Source: Halanaerobium sp. MA284_MarDTE_T2
GTDB lineage: Bacteria > Bacillota > Halanaerobiia > Halanaerobiales > Halanaerobiaceae
Direction of reading: 5' to 3'
NCBI RefSeq assembly: GCF_003337245.1
Contig: NZ_QPJE01000008.1
Location: forward strand, 1 to 64,000
DNA length: 64,000 bases
Below are positions 52,136-62,254 of the stretch, piece after piece (position 1 is the stretch's first letter; every line of letters starts with the position of its first letter). Both the position numbers and the translations under genes were made by a program. The notes beneath the pieces are model-generated. The model made no database searches and was not told where the DNA came from. It saw only the letters and a program-made list of their open reading frames with translations.

Positions 52136-53200
52136 TTATTCTTCTATTTCTGTCAGATATTTTCTTTTAAAAATTAACCTCAATATTACATAAATAGGTA
52201 CAGCAGTTAAAGCTCCAATAAAACCAAAAAGATATACTGCTGCCAGTACAACAAAAAGAACTACTAATGGATGTATTTCCAGCCGTTTCCCCTGAACAAA
52301 TGGACGTATCAGATTTCCTTCTAGATATTGAGCTATTAAAAGTACAATACCTACACCAAAAATCATTACAAAACCTTTGGAAAGTGCTACAAAAAAAGCC
52401 GGTAAACTGCCTATAATTGGCCCTATAATCGGCACAAGAGAAGTTATCATTGCTATTAAAGCCAGTGTAATGGCATTAGGCAGACCAATTATTAAAAATC
52501 CAACCAACATTACAACTCCCAATAATAATGCAACAACCAGCTGTGAGCTTATAAAAGTGGATAATACCTGATCTATCTCTATTAATAAAGTTTTGGTGCT
52601 TTCTTTTTTCTCTTTAGGCATAATTCTCATTAAATTTTTATAAATTTTTTCATCATCTTTTAGAAGGTAAAAAAGGACAAATGGAATTAAAACAATTATC
52701 ATTCCAACATTAGTTATAGAAGCAAATATACCCATATAATTATAAGTGGATATTTTTTGAATAATCCTGTTTGCATAATTAATTACTCTTTCCTGAAGAT
52801 TTAGCTCCTGTAAGTAATCTGTTTCTGCAGTCAGAAAGCCGCGCAATTTTTCTAAATTGTTTAAAATAATTTCATAACTTGAAGAATAATATCTGCTCAG
52901 TTCTTTTACTTCATTATAAATAATACTGCCGCCAAAATAAAAAATGAGTATAAGAAGTAAAATAACCGCCAGCAGAGTTATAATAATAGATATTGCTTTG
53001 CTTTTTATCCATCTATTTAAAAATCGCACTGAAGGACGCAGAAGATAATATAAAAATCCACCAAATAATAGTGGCAGTAAAACAAAAGATAAAACCGATG
53101 TAAGCGGCTTCATCACATATGGTATCTGACCTGCTAAAAAAATAATTAAAAGCACCAGTATAACTGCATAAGCATTCCTAAAAAATTTGTTTTCTGTCAT
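52136..53200 (-). CDS. AI-2E family transporter (PerM/YdiK-like permease)
   Basis: A 354-residue membrane protein of the AI-2E/UPF0118 family with about 7-8 hydrophobic segments. Marks are LPLLFGGFLYYLLRP near 45, the LVPIIGPIIGSLPAFFVAL motif near 250 and the C-terminal LEIHPLVVLFVVLAAVYLFGFIGALTAVPI block. Members export autoinducer-2 or exchange Na+/H+; which applies is unknown. Single gene, 52 bases before ComFB's stop side, same strand. Confidence 0.88.
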   Translation of the reverse strand: MTENKFFRNAYAVILVLLIIFLAGQIPYVMKPLTSVLSFVLLPLLFGGFLYYLLRPSVRFLNRWIKSKAISIIITLLAVILLLILIFYFGGSIIYNEVKELSRYYSSSYEIILNNLEKLRGFLTAETDYLQELNLQERVINYANRIIQKISTYNYMGIFASITNVGMIIVLIPFVLFYLLKDDEKIYKNLMRIMPKEKKESTKTLLIEIDQVLSTFISSQLVVALLLGVVMLVGFLIIGLPNAITLALIAMITSLVPIIGPIIGSLPAFFVALSKGFVMIFGVGIVLLIAQYLEGNLIRPFVQGKRLEIHPLVVLFVVLAAVYLFGFIGALTAVPIYVILRLIFKRKYLTEIEE

Positions 53201-53252
53201 TAGAATTTCTCCTCAAAATTTTCTGTAATCTATTTTCTGCTGTCAGACAAAT

Positions 53253-53570
53253 TTACTCTTTTGGATTATTATGATGGCAATCTTTGGCAACAACATTTAT
53301 TGCCCTTGTTACAGTTGCCAGCAAATCTACAGAATTCTGCTGTTCTAATTCTGCTGTTTTTGTAAAAACCTCACCTTTTTTTGTTGCAACATATTTTGCC
53401 GGCAGCCGATTAAGAGCATAAGTTGCCATATCAATAAGACATTCCTCACAGGTACAAATATTCTGAAACTTTTCTCTTTTAAGAAGTTCAGACATGCTGT
53501 TTAAGACTATATCCTCTGTGTGATTATGCAGTTTCTTCCTTATATTTTCTATATACTTTTCTGCACTCAT
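53253..53570 (-). CDS. ComFB family protein
   Basis: A 105-residue protein of the late-competence ComFB type. The NICTCEECLIDMATYALNRLPAKYV block (CxCxxC) is the family core and likely binds zinc. In Bacillus the protein lies in the comF operon, yet its function is unsettled; in cyanobacteria relatives bind cyclic di-nucleotides. No other competence genes are near. Start ATG 53570 after GAGGG. Confidence 0.82.
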   Translation of the reverse strand: MSAEKYIENIRKKLHNHTEDIVLNSMSELLKREKFQNICTCEECLIDMATYALNRLPAKYVATKKGEVFTKTAELEQQNSVDLLATVTRAINVVAKDCHHNNPKE

Positions 53571-53769
53571 AAAATATATCCCTCTCCTTTTATATTTTAG
53601 TTATTGTTATTTTTATATTTCTTTATAAAACAGCAAATACCTGCTTTTAAAAAATACAGCTCCTATAATCCATTCTAACTATAATCTGCTAAAATTTATC
53701 AGAATTTATACGCTGAATTATAGTGAGATTTAGAGATTTATCATAAACTGCAGCAATTTTTAAATCAGC

Positions 53770-53800
53770 AAAAAAAAGAGGAGGGAAAACCCTCCTCTCA
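53770..53800 (-). terminator. Terminator of the kor-mcm operon
   Basis: GAGGAGGG-AAAA-CCCTCCTC stem followed on the minus strand by seven T residues, about 70 bases after the mutase stop. The rest of 53571-53867 shows nothing else. Confidence 0.9.
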
Positions 53801-53867
53801 TTATAAACCAGGATATTAAATTAACTGCCATATTTATTTTATATTATTTATACTATTTTATATAATC

Positions 53868-55532
53868 TTACAGCTGTTTAGCTTGATATTCTCCAAATTC
53901 ATCTCTTAGAACATCACTTATTTCATTTAAGCTGGCATATGCTTTTACTGCTTCAATGATTGGATACATTAAATTTTCTCCATTTTGAGCTGCTTTTCTT
54001 ACTTTTTCTAGGCTTTTTTCTACTGCTTTATTGTCGCGTTCTGCTTTTACTTTTTTGAGCCTTTCTAACTGTTCCTGTTCAACTTTGGGGTCAACTTTTA
54101 GTAGATCTACTTTTTCATTTTCTGTTTCGGTAAATTCGTTTACTCCTACCACAATTCTTCTTTTTTCGTCGATTTTTTTCTGTGTGTTATAGGCACTATC
54201 CTGAATTTCTTGCTGTACATAACCGGCTTCTATGGCTTTAGCCATTCCACCTAACTGATCAATTTTTTCGATATATTCTTTAGCTTCTTTAACAAATCTA
54301 TCTGTCATATTTTCTATATAATATGAACCAGCAAGTGGATCAATTGTATCACTTACACCACTCTCATGTGCAATTATCTGCTGTGTTCTTAATGCCATTT
54401 TAACTGAATGTTCTGTCGGCAGACTTAAAGCTTCATCATATGAATTAGTATGCAGTGATTGTGTTCCTCCTAATGCTGCAGCAAGTGCCTGTAGAGTTAC
54501 TCTTATAATATTATTCATAGGCTGCTGTGCTGTTAATGCAGCTCCTGCAGTTTGTGTATGAAATCTCAGCATTTTTGATTTATCCTTTTTGGCTTCAAAA
54601 CGTTCTTCCATAATTTCAGCCCAAAGTCTTCTGGCTGCTCTAAATTTAGCAACCTCTTCCAGGATGTTCATCTGTGCATTAAAGAAGAACGATAATCTTG
54701 GTGCAAAATCATCGACATCCATTCCTATATCTACTGCAGCTTCCACATATTCTATTCCATCTGCAAGTGTAAATGCAAGCTCCTGTACTGCATCTGAACC
54801 AGCCTCGCGAATATGATATCCACTGATACTAATTGTATTCCAGCGCGGCATATTTTCAGAACAGTATTCGAAAATATCTGTAATTAATCTCAGAGAAGGT
54901 GCTGGGGGATAAATATATGTGCCTCGGGCAATATATTCTTTTAAGATATCATTCTGAATTGTTCCAGCCAGTTTTTCAGGACTTACACCCTGTTTCTCTG
55001 CAACTGCTATATACATTGCCAGCAAAACAGCAGCTGGGGCATTGATTGTCATAGAAGTACTTACTTTATCTAATGGAATTTCAGTAAACATTGTTTCCAT
55101 ATCTTCTAATGTATCTATTGCCACTCCAACTTTACCAACCTCTCCCTGTGCAAGAGGATTGTCAGAATCATAACCAATCTGTGTCGGCAGGTCAAAGGCA
55201 ATACTTAAACCTGTCTGCCCCTGTTCTATAAGATAGTGAAACCTCTCATTTGTTTCCTTGGCAGTACCAAATCCGGAATACTGACGCATTGTCCAGAGTC
55301 TGCTTCTGTACATTGTTGGATAAACTCCACGTGTAAATGGATATTTACCCGGGAAGCCAATATCTTCTACTGGATCGATACCTCTGGTATCAAGTGGTGT
55401 ATATAGTGGATCCAGCTCCACACCAGAATCAGACTTAAATTCTTCTTTTCTCTGTCCAAAACGATCTACTGTTTTTTGAAACTTTTCTTCACGCCACTTT
55501 TTATCTTCTGCTTTTAATTTTTTTTCATCCAT
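53868..55532 (-). CDS. mcmA: Methylmalonyl-CoA mutase, large (catalytic) subunit
   Basis: A 554-residue catalytic TIM-barrel subunit of a split mutase; the B12 domain is the separate protein at 63227. It interconverts succinyl-CoA and (R)-methylmalonyl-CoA. Active-site features are [17 protein letters not shown] (Tyr and Arg of the substrate channel), [47 protein letters not shown] and [15 protein letters not shown]. It follows the kor genes directly, so succinyl-CoA from Kor is its natural substrate. Confidence 0.95.
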   Translation of the reverse strand: MDEKKLKAEDKKWREEKFQKTVDRFGQRKEEFKSDSGVELDPLYTPLDTRGIDPVEDIGFPGKYPFTRGVYPTMYRSRLWTMRQYSGFGTAKETNERFHYLIEQGQTGLSIAFDLPTQIGYDSDNPLAQGEVGKVGVAIDTLEDMETMFTEIPLDKVSTSMTINAPAAVLLAMYIAVAEKQGVSPEKLAGTIQNDILKEYIARGTYIYPPAPSLRLITDIFEYCSENMPRWNTISISGYHIREAGSDAVQELAFTLADGIEYVEAAVDIGMDVDDFAPRLSFFFNAQMNILEEVAKFRAARRLWAEIMEERFEAKKDKSKMLRFHTQTAGAALTAQQPMNNIIRVTLQALAAALGGTQSLHTNSYDEALSLPTEHSVKMALRTQQIIAHESGVSDTIDPLAGSYYIENMTDRFVKEAKEYIEKIDQLGGMAKAIEAGYVQQEIQDSAYNTQKKIDEKRRIVVGVNEFTETENEKVDLLKVDPKVEQEQLERLKKVKAERDNKAVEKSLEKVRKAAQNGENLMYPIIEAVKAYASLNEISDVLRDEFGEYQAKQL

Positions 55533-55548
55533 AAATATTGACTCCTTT

Positions 55549-56091
55549 TTATTGTTTCAATTTTTGGCCCAGTTCAAAGGCCTTCATGTTCATTTCCACA
55601 GTCTTTTCTGGAACACGGTTTTTGATCGCTTCTTTTATATTTTTTGATGGAATTGTATTCCCAATAATTTCAGAAATTACTCCAAGTACAACAATGTTTG
55701 CTGTTAAAGTTAATCCGACATCTTCAGTTGCAGTTTTCATTATCGGCAGTGAAAGAATATTATCCTTCACTTCTTCTGCTGCTTCCGAGATATCTATTCT
55801 TTGATCTACGATCATTACTCCATCTTCTTTTAGTTCAGACCCGTATTTATCAAAGGCAGCCTGTGTCAGACATAGCAGGCAGTCTGGTGTAATTACCTTT
55901 GGATAATCAATAATCCCATTATTTAATACTACCTCTGCTCTGCTGGCACCACCTCGGGATTCTGGCCCATAAGACTGAGTTTGAGTTACATTTAAACCAT
56001 CAACTTTTAATGCAGCTTCAGCCAGAATAATTCCAGCAAGGATCATACCCTGTCCACCAGCTCCACTTAATCTGATTTCATATCTGGACAT
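55549..56091 (-). CDS. korC: 2-oxoacid:ferredoxin oxidoreductase, gamma subunit
   Basis: A 180-residue gamma subunit with [22 protein letters not shown] at the N-terminus and [20 protein letters not shown]. It completes the Kor complex (delta-alpha-beta-gamma, 58256-55549). It overlaps the beta subunit gene by one base, and the mutase follows after 16 bases. Confidence 0.93.
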   Translation of the reverse strand: MSRYEIRLSGAGGQGMILAGIILAEAALKVDGLNVTQTQSYGPESRGGASRAEVVLNNGIIDYPKVITPDCLLCLTQAAFDKYGSELKEDGVMIVDQRIDISEAAEEVKDNILSLPIMKTATEDVGLTLTANIVVLGVISEIIGNTIPSKNIKEAIKNRVPEKTVEMNMKAFELGQKLKQ

Positions 56092-56918
56092 TATTCATCC
56101 TCCTTTGCAAAACTGTCTATTATCTGCTGATAACGTGCAGTATATTCTGATTCAGGATCATCTTTGCGGTGAATAACACCCAGTGGAAAGATTCCTTCCT
56201 TTTCTTCTTCGGGCATTTTCTCCCATTTTGATGCAGGTACTGTATGTTCTTTCTGCCAGTCCAGCATTTCTGTCGGGCCACCAATATTATTTTTACGTCC
56301 ATAATTTACAGGACACTGATCTAAAGTTTCAATAAAAGAAAATCCTTTATGTTCCAGACCTTCTTTGTACAATTTGGTCATCTGACGTGGATTATATGTT
56401 GCACCACGGGCAACAAAAGTTGCACCTGCTGATCTTGTTAAATCTACCAGATCAAAGTCCTGATCAATATTTCCATATGGTGAAGTTGTTGCAACTGCAC
56501 CTGTAGGAGTCATCGGGGAATACTGACCACCTGTCATACCATAGATTTGATTGTTGAAAAGAATTACTGTCAAATCAATATTTCTCCGACAGCCGTGAAT
56601 TAAATGATTACCACCTATAGCAGATCCATCGCCATCTCCGGTAAGCACAATTACATTCAGTTCAGGATTGGCAAGCTTAATACCTGTTGCAAAGGCAATT
56701 GCTCTACCGTGTGTTGTGTGTAAAGTATCAAATTTGAGATAACCTGGTGCTCTACCTGAACATCCAATTCCTGATACTACAACTGTTTTATCTGGATCTA
56801 TGTCTGTCTGATCTATTGCTCTGACTAAACTGTTCAAAATAGTTCCATGACCACATCCTGGACACCAGATATGCGGCAGCTTGTCTTCTCTTAAATATTT
56901 ATAGATATCTACAGCCAT
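56091..56918 (-). CDS. korB: 2-oxoacid:ferredoxin oxidoreductase, beta subunit (thiamine-diphosphate binding)
   Basis: A 275-residue beta subunit. IWCPGCGHG at residue 17 and the thiamine-diphosphate motif LTGDGDGSAIGGNHLIH...NNQIYGMTGGQYSP (GDG...NN) are intact. KorB decarboxylates the 2-oxoacid. The ATSPYGN loop fits the KorB rather than pyruvate type. Overlaps its neighbours by one base on each side. Confidence 0.94.
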   Translation of the reverse strand: MAVDIYKYLREDKLPHIWCPGCGHGTILNSLVRAIDQTDIDPDKTVVVSGIGCSGRAPGYLKFDTLHTTHGRAIAFATGIKLANPELNVIVLTGDGDGSAIGGNHLIHGCRRNIDLTVILFNNQIYGMTGGQYSPMTPTGAVATTSPYGNIDQDFDLVDLTRSAGATFVARGATYNPRQMTKLYKEGLEHKGFSFIETLDQCPVNYGRKNNIGGPTEMLDWQKEHTVPASKWEKMPEEEKEGIFPLGVIHRKDDPESEYTARYQQIIDSFAKEDE

Positions 56919-58060
56919 TATTTTACCCCCTCAATCTCGGCCAGTACGTGCTCTGGTTTAATTAATGTTCCATCATAGCGGTTAATACCGACAACTTCCG
57001 CCTGACCTTTAGCAGCTCTTTCTACTTCTCTTATAAGCTGGCCCTGATTTAATTCAGGTACAATAATTTTATTGGCTTTTTCAGCCAGTTTACTGACTTT
57101 TTCTTCAGCAAATGGCCAAATCGTTTTAAGTTTAATCCACCCGGCATTTAAACCGTTTTCTCTTGCCTCATTGACTGCACTAACTGCAGAACGAGCAGTT
57201 GAACCATAACTTAAAACCACAATATTGTCGTCTTCTCTAATATCTTCATCATAAAGAATAATTTCATCCAGATTATTTTCTATTTTTGCTGTCATACGGT
57301 CCATCAATTTTTTGGCATCTTCTGTAGTTCCTCTTGGGAATCCTGTTTTATCATGAAAAAGTCCTGTTGTATGATAGCGAAATCCTGTACCATAATCTGG
57401 CATAGGTGGAACTAAATCATCTGTCCACTCATAAGGATTGAAGTTTTCTTTATCTGCATCTGCAGGAGGTCTTTTTCTATCCCAAACCTCTATCTCATCA
57501 GCATCTGGTAGTATTACCTTTTCTCTCATATGTCCTACTATTTCGTCTAATAATAGAATAACCGGCTGACGATACTTTTCTGCAAAATTAAATGCTTTAA
57601 CAGTCAAATCAAACGCTTCTTTTACCGAACTTGGAGAAAGTGCAATAATAGGGTGATCACCATGTGTACCCCACTTTGCCTGCATAACATCTCCCTGAGA
57701 TGGAGAGGTTGGAAGTCCTGTTGAAGGACCGACTCTCTGAACATCTACAACTACAACCGGTGCTTCAATCATAATTCCAAGACCTAAATTTTCCTGTTTT
57801 AATGAAAATCCTGGCCCACTTGTTGCTGTAATAGATTTCTTTCCACTCAGCGACCCACCTATTGCACAGGCCATACCTGCCAGTTCATCTTCCATCTGTA
57901 TAAATTTACCACCTACTTTAGGCAGTTCTCTTGCAAATCCTTCTGCTATTTCAGAGGCTGGTGTAATAGGATATCCTGCAAAAAATTCAGCACCTGCAGC
58001 CATTCCACCTTCAACTACTGCTAAATCTCCCTGAAGTAATACTGCTTCTTTTTTACTCAT
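56918..58060 (-). CDS. korA: 2-oxoacid:ferredoxin oxidoreductase, alpha subunit
   Basis: A 380-residue alpha subunit with GYPITPASEIAEGFA, QMEDELAGMACAIGGS and TATSGPGFSLKQE. It is about 50% identical by eye to the partial subunit at 1-929. As mcm genes adjoin, the likely reaction is 2-oxoglutarate to succinyl-CoA. It overlaps korD by eight bases. Confidence 0.93.
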   Translation of the reverse strand: MSKKEAVLLQGDLAVVEGGMAAGAEFFAGYPITPASEIAEGFARELPKVGGKFIQMEDELAGMACAIGGSLSGKKSITATSGPGFSLKQENLGLGIMIEAPVVVVDVQRVGPSTGLPTSPSQGDVMQAKWGTHGDHPIIALSPSSVKEAFDLTVKAFNFAEKYRQPVILLLDEIVGHMREKVILPDADEIEVWDRKRPPADADKENFNPYEWTDDLVPPMPDYGTGFRYHTTGLFHDKTGFPRGTTEDAKKLMDRMTAKIENNLDEIILYDEDIREDDNIVVLSYGSTARSAVSAVNEARENGLNAGWIKLKTIWPFAEEKVSKLAEKANKIIVPELNQGQLIREVERAAKGQAEVVGINRYDGTLIKPEHVLAEIEGVK

Positions 58061-58256
58061 TAACCTTCACCACCTTTAATACAAAATCCGGACAGCTTAA
58101 TTCACAATTTTCGCAGCCAATACATTTATCAATATCATCAATTTCCACTCTATCCTGACCCAGTTTTAGTACATCTGTCGGACACACATGTACACATATT
58201 CCACATCTTTTACACCAGCCAGAATTGGCAAGTGTTACTTTATCTCCCTTAGCCAT
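58053..58256 (-). CDS. korD: 2x[4Fe-4S] ferredoxin, delta subunit of 2-oxoacid oxidoreductase
   Basis: A 67-residue ferredoxin with Cys15/18/21/25 and Cys45/48/51/55. It takes electrons from KorABC. Start ATG 58256, eight bases after GGAG. The 134-base AT-rich gap upstream of it probably holds an internal promoter, since no terminator is seen there. Confidence 0.92.
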   Translation of the reverse strand: MAKGDKVTLANSGWCKRCGICVHVCPTDVLKLGQDRVEIDDIDKCIGCENCELSCPDFVLKVVKVNE

Positions 58257-58393
58257 CAACTCACTCCTTTTACTTAGTAAAGTTTTTTTAGATTAAATAT
58301 TAATATTTTATATGTAACTTTTGGGTTATATCTGCAAATTAACTTTTTAGCTGATATTATTTTTTTAAACTTAATATCACTATATTTATTTTT

Positions 58394-59506
58394 TTAACCC
58401 AGTACAGAAATAAGTGTTCCTGCAGCTATTGCAGAACCAATTACTCCAGCAAAGTTAGGGCCCATTGCATGCATAAGTAAATAATTTGATGGATTTTCTT
58501 CCTTGCCCACCTTCTGAACAACTCTGGCCGCCATCGGTACAGCTGATACTCCGGCAGCTCCAATCAGCGGATTTACCTTACCTCCACTCAATTTATAAAA
58601 CAGCTTACCTAAAAGAACACCTGCAGCTGTTCCAATACTAAAAGCTATCAGCCCTAAAACAAGTATTCCTATTGTCTGGGGATTTAAAAATGCTTCTGCA
58701 CTTGCTGTAGCACCAACTGTTATACCTAGAAAAATAGTTACAATATTCATCAGTGAGTTCTGGGTTGTCTTTAAAAGCCTGTCAACAACTCCTACCTCAC
58801 GCATTAAGTTTCCAAACATCAGACTTCCCAGCAGCGGCAGTGCGGACGGAACTAATAATCCTCCCAGAACTGTTACGCCAACTGGAAAGAAAATCTTTTC
58901 TTTTTTGCTCACCGGACGCAGCTGCTCCATTTTTACCATCCGCTCTTCTCTGGTGGTAAGCAGCCTCATTATAGGTGGCTGAATAATCGGCACCAGTGCC
59001 ATATAAGAATAGGCTGCAACTGCTATCGGACCCAAAAGATGAGGTGCCAGCTGACTTGCTGAAAAAATTGCAGTAGGCCCATCGGCTCCACCTATGATTC
59101 CTATTGCACCTGATTCTGCCGGTGAAAAGCCGAGAAATAAAGCACCAAAAACTGTGGCAAATATACCAAACTGTGCTGCTGCTCCCAACAGTGCATTTTT
59201 TGGTTGAGCAATCAGTGGGCCAAAATCTGTCCAGGCACCAACCCCCATAAAGATAAGTGGTGGATATATTCCAAACTTTACTCCATAGTAGATATAATAA
59301 AGCAGACCACCTTCTTCCATCAGACCGCCTAACGGCAGATTAGCAAGCAGCATGCCAAAACTTATAGGAACCAGAAGAAGAGGTTCATATTTTTTGACAA
59401 CAGCAAGATAAAGCAGAATCATGGAGATTATAACCATTATAATTTGTGCTAGAGATAAATTGTAATATCCTGTAGATTGGATGAACATCGTTATTTTATC
59501 TAACAT
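58394..59506 (-). CDS. mmdB: Sodium-pumping decarboxylase, beta subunit (OadB/MmdB/GcdB family)
   Basis: A 370-residue integral membrane subunit with about 10-11 hydrophobic segments. The Na+-channel motifs [20 protein letters not shown] near residue 135 and the C-terminal [39 protein letters not shown] are intact. It decarboxylates carboxybiotin and exports Na+. Neighbours make methylmalonyl-CoA decarboxylase the best reading. Follows the biotin carrier by 12 bases. Confidence 0.94.
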   Translation of the reverse strand: MLDKITMFIQSTGYYNLSLAQIIMVIISMILLYLAVVKKYEPLLLVPISFGMLLANLPLGGLMEEGGLLYYIYYGVKFGIYPPLIFMGVGAWTDFGPLIAQPKNALLGAAAQFGIFATVFGALFLGFSPAESGAIGIIGGADGPTAIFSASQLAPHLLGPIAVAAYSYMALVPIIQPPIMRLLTTREERMVKMEQLRPVSKKEKIFFPVGVTVLGGLLVPSALPLLGSLMFGNLMREVGVVDRLLKTTQNSLMNIVTIFLGITVGATASAEAFLNPQTIGILVLGLIAFSIGTAAGVLLGKLFYKLSGGKVNPLIGAAGVSAVPMAARVVQKVGKEENPSNYLLMHAMGPNFAGVIGSAIAAGTLISVLG

Positions 59507-59518
59507 CTTTGCTGCCTC

Positions 59519-59920
59519 CTACTCCAGTTTTAACAGTACTTGATCTGCTTCTACACTGTCACCTTTTTTAACAAGTATTTCTTTTACTGTTCCTGCTGAT
59601 GATGCAGTAACATCGTTTTCCATCTTCATAGCTTCTAACACCATTACTGTCTGTCCTACTTCTATTTCGTCACCTTCAGCAACTAATACTTTAAATATAT
59701 TGCCCGGCATCGGTGCTTCAATAACATTGGAGCCACCGCTACTGCTTTTCTTTTTTGGCTTTACAGCTGTTTTTTTCTTTGCTGCAGGTGCTGTTTTTCT
59801 AGCAGGAGCTGTATTCTGTACTGCTGGAGATGCTGCAGTAGAACTGTTTTCCTCTGCATCTAACTCTTCTACACTAACAATAAATTCTTCCCCATCTACC
59901 TCTATCTTAAATTTTCTCAT
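59519..59920 (-). CDS. mmdC: Biotin carrier protein of the decarboxylase
   Basis: A 133-residue carrier. A flexible Ala/Pro/Lys-rich linker (residues ~28-65) joins a short N-terminal part to the biotinyl domain, whose lysine lies in VLEAMKMEND near residue 99. It shuttles CO2 from the carboxyltransferase to the membrane subunit. Confidence 0.94.
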   Translation of the reverse strand: MRKFKIEVDGEEFIVSVEELDAEENSSTAASPAVQNTAPARKTAPAAKKKTAVKPKKKSSSGGSNVIEAPMPGNIFKVLVAEGDEIEVGQTVMVLEAMKMENDVTASSAGTVKEILVKKGDSVEADQVLLKLE

Positions 59921-59931
59921 TAATATACCCC

Positions 59932-60252
59932 CTATCTTTTCCAGGAACTATTCGCTTTTTTGATTGATATTATTCTGTATCTTTTCTCTTCATCCAGAAG
60001 CTGATAAACTGCTGCTGCAGCGGCGGCAATTTTTCTTTTTCTTGCAAGCCCGTTCTCCCCATCATCTATCTCTGATTCATCTATTTCTGCTTCAGCTGAA
60101 TTGCCTATACTGCTGTCATCTTTTTTAAGAACTTTTTTATCACCAAAAAATTTACCTAGCAGGTACATAAATACTGATAAAAGATATAGTGATATAAAGA
60201 CTGTCCCCATTCCTATTATCATCAGCTGAACTCCATAAACATATTTATTCAT
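59932..60252 (-). CDS. oadG: Decarboxylase gamma/delta subunit (OadG family)
   Basis: A 106-residue single-pass membrane protein. The N-terminal segment (VQLMIIGMGTVFISLYLLSVFMYLL) contains the OadG GMGxVFxxL motif; an acidic stretch and an AAAAAAVYQLL helix follow. It anchors the complex and may bind zinc in relatives. Confidence 0.85.
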   Translation of the reverse strand: MNKYVYGVQLMIIGMGTVFISLYLLSVFMYLLGKFFGDKKVLKKDDSSIGNSAEAEIDESEIDDGENGLARKRKIAAAAAAVYQLLDEEKRYRIISIKKANSSWKR

Positions 60253-60269
60253 TTTTTATGTCACCCACT

Positions 60270-61820
60270 TTATAATGGAATATTTCCATGCCTTTTATCA
60301 GGATAATCTTCTCTTTTATTTATCAGCATTTCCAATCCATTTATTATTTTAGCTCTGGTCTCTTTCATTTCTATAACATCATTTATCATACCTCTACCTG
60401 CAGCTACATATGGATTAGCAAAATTGGAGCGGTATTCATTTATCTTATCCTGACGAACTTTTTCTGGATCATCTGCAGCAGCAATTTCTTTTCTGTAAAT
60501 TATGTTTGCTGCTCCCTCTGGTCCCATTACAGCTATTTCTGCTATCGGCCATGCATATATCAAATCAGCTCTAACTGAACGGCTCCCCATGGCAATATAA
60601 GCTCCACCATATGCTTTCCTCATTATGAGAGTTATTTTTGGTACTGTTGCTTCTGAATATGCATAAAGAATTTTTGCTCCATGTCTTATTATTCCACCAT
60701 ATTCCTGTTCTGTTCCCGGTAAATATCCTGGTACATCAACTAGACTTATAATGGGAATATTGAAGCTGTCACAAAATCTGATAAATCTCGATATTTTATC
60801 CGAAGCATCGATATCCAGACATCCAGCCAGATGCTGAGGCTGGTTTGCAGCAATACCCACACTTCTTCCATTTAAACGTGCAAAGCCAATTACTGCATTT
60901 GGAGCATAATATGGCTGTACTTCAAAAAACGAACTTTTATCTACGATAATATCTATTACATTTCTTACATCATATGACTTTTTGTTATTATCTTTTACTA
61001 GCTCTTTCAGCTCTTCCACCGAACGTCCTGGGTCATCATCTGTCTCAAATACAGGCGGCTCTTCTTTGTAATTATCAGGTATATATGAAAGCAGCTTTCT
61101 TATTTTGGAAAGAACTTCTTCTTCAGAGTTTTCAATAAAATGTGCAACACCACTTGTCTGGTTGTGGGTCATTGCTCCACCCAGGTCTTCAGCTGAAACT
61201 TCTTCCCCTGTAACAGATTTAATTACCCCCGGCCCAGTTATAAACATATGGCTTGTCTGGTCTACCATAAAGATAAAATCTGTGATGGCTGGAGAATATA
61301 CTGCTCCACCTGCACATGGACCTAAAATAGCAGAAATCTGTGGAATACGTCCTGAAGCCTGTGTGTTGCGGTAAAACACCTCTCCATATCCGTCCAGGGC
61401 ATCTACACCTTCATTGATTCTGGCTCCACCTGAATCATTTAATCCTATTACTGGTGCACCATTTTTCATGGCCAGGTCCATAACAGTCTGAATTTTTTTG
61501 GAATGAGCTTCACCCAGCGAACCACCCATTACAGTAAAATCCTGGGCAAAAACATAAACAAGGCGCTCATCGATTGTACCATATCCTACTACAACACCCT
61601 CACCTGGCACATCTTTTTCGTCCATTCCCAGGGAAGTACTTCTGTTTTCTATAAACATATCAAGCTCATTAAAACTGCCGTCATCAAGCAGATATTCTAT
61701 TCTTTCTCTGGCGGTTTTTTTACCTTTTTTGTGCTGTTTTTCTATTCTTTTTTCACCACCACCAAGTTTTATTTTTTCTTTTTTCTGCCTCAGCTCTTTT
61801 TCTTTCTCATTAACTGACAT
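60270..61820 (-). CDS. mmdA: Methylmalonyl-CoA decarboxylase alpha / propionyl-CoA carboxyltransferase
   Basis: A 516-residue carboxyltransferase. It shows two crotonase-like halves with GMDEKDVPGEGVVVGYGTI, GGARINEGVDAL, GPCAGGAVYSPAITDF and PGYLPGTEQEYGGIIRHGAKILYA. It transfers carboxylate from methylmalonyl-CoA to biotin. With no biotin carboxylase in view and a membrane beta subunit beside it, decarboxylation with Na+ pumping is favoured over ATP-driven carboxylation. It overlaps the epimerase gene by one base. Confidence 0.94.
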   Translation of the reverse strand: MSVNEKEKELRQKKEKIKLGGGEKRIEKQHKKGKKTARERIEYLLDDGSFNELDMFIENRSTSLGMDEKDVPGEGVVVGYGTIDERLVYVFAQDFTVMGGSLGEAHSKKIQTVMDLAMKNGAPVIGLNDSGGARINEGVDALDGYGEVFYRNTQASGRIPQISAILGPCAGGAVYSPAITDFIFMVDQTSHMFITGPGVIKSVTGEEVSAEDLGGAMTHNQTSGVAHFIENSEEEVLSKIRKLLSYIPDNYKEEPPVFETDDDPGRSVEELKELVKDNNKKSYDVRNVIDIIVDKSSFFEVQPYYAPNAVIGFARLNGRSVGIAANQPQHLAGCLDIDASDKISRFIRFCDSFNIPIISLVDVPGYLPGTEQEYGGIIRHGAKILYAYSEATVPKITLIMRKAYGGAYIAMGSRSVRADLIYAWPIAEIAVMGPEGAANIIYRKEIAAADDPEKVRQDKINEYRSNFANPYVAAGRGMINDVIEMKETRAKIINGLEMLINKREDYPDKRHGNIPL

Positions 61821-62239
61821 TACTTGTCCTCCTCATCCAGTGGTTCACATAATTCAAGCAAAACTCCATTTGTTGTTTTGGGATGAACAAAAATGATTTT
61901 CATATTATCTGCACCTTTGGTAGGTTTATCACCAATAAATCTGGCCCCTTTTTCTTTCATATCTCCAATTTTAGCTTCAATATCTTCCACTAAAACGGCC
62001 ATATGATGAATACCTTCACTTCTTTTATCAATGAATTTTGCAATTGGGCTTTCACTATTTAGAGGTTCAAGTAATTCTATTTTTGTTTCTCCCAGCTGAA
62101 AGAAAGCAATATTAACTCCCTGGTCTTCAACTGTTTCTACAGCCATTTTTTTAAGACCAAGTATATTTTCATAAAAATTCATTGTTTTTTCCAGATCTTT
62201 CACAGCAATACCAATGTGTTCTATTTTTTTGGTATTCAA
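61820..62239 (-). CDS. mce: Methylmalonyl-CoA epimerase
   Basis: A 139-residue vicinal-oxygen-chelate protein. Metal ligands appear in IEHIGIAVKDLEKTM, KIELLEPL, GIHHMAVLVEDIEA and VLLELCEP. It interconverts (R)- and (S)-methylmalonyl-CoA, linking the mutase to the decarboxylase. Translationally coupled to mmdA. Confidence 0.94.
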   Translation of the reverse strand: MNTKKIEHIGIAVKDLEKTMNFYENILGLKKMAVETVEDQGVNIAFFQLGETKIELLEPLNSESPIAKFIDKRSEGIHHMAVLVEDIEAKIGDMKEKGARFIGDKPTKGADNMKIIFVHPKTTNGVLLELCEPLDEEDK

Positions 62240-62254
62240 TTTAATACCTCCTTT

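Noticed and set aside
60270-61820. Acetyl-CoA or propionyl-CoA carboxylase reading of the carboxyltransferase
   Set aside because: Possible by family, but no biotin carboxylase is present and OadB- and OadG-type membrane subunits adjoin, which favours a decarboxylase pump.
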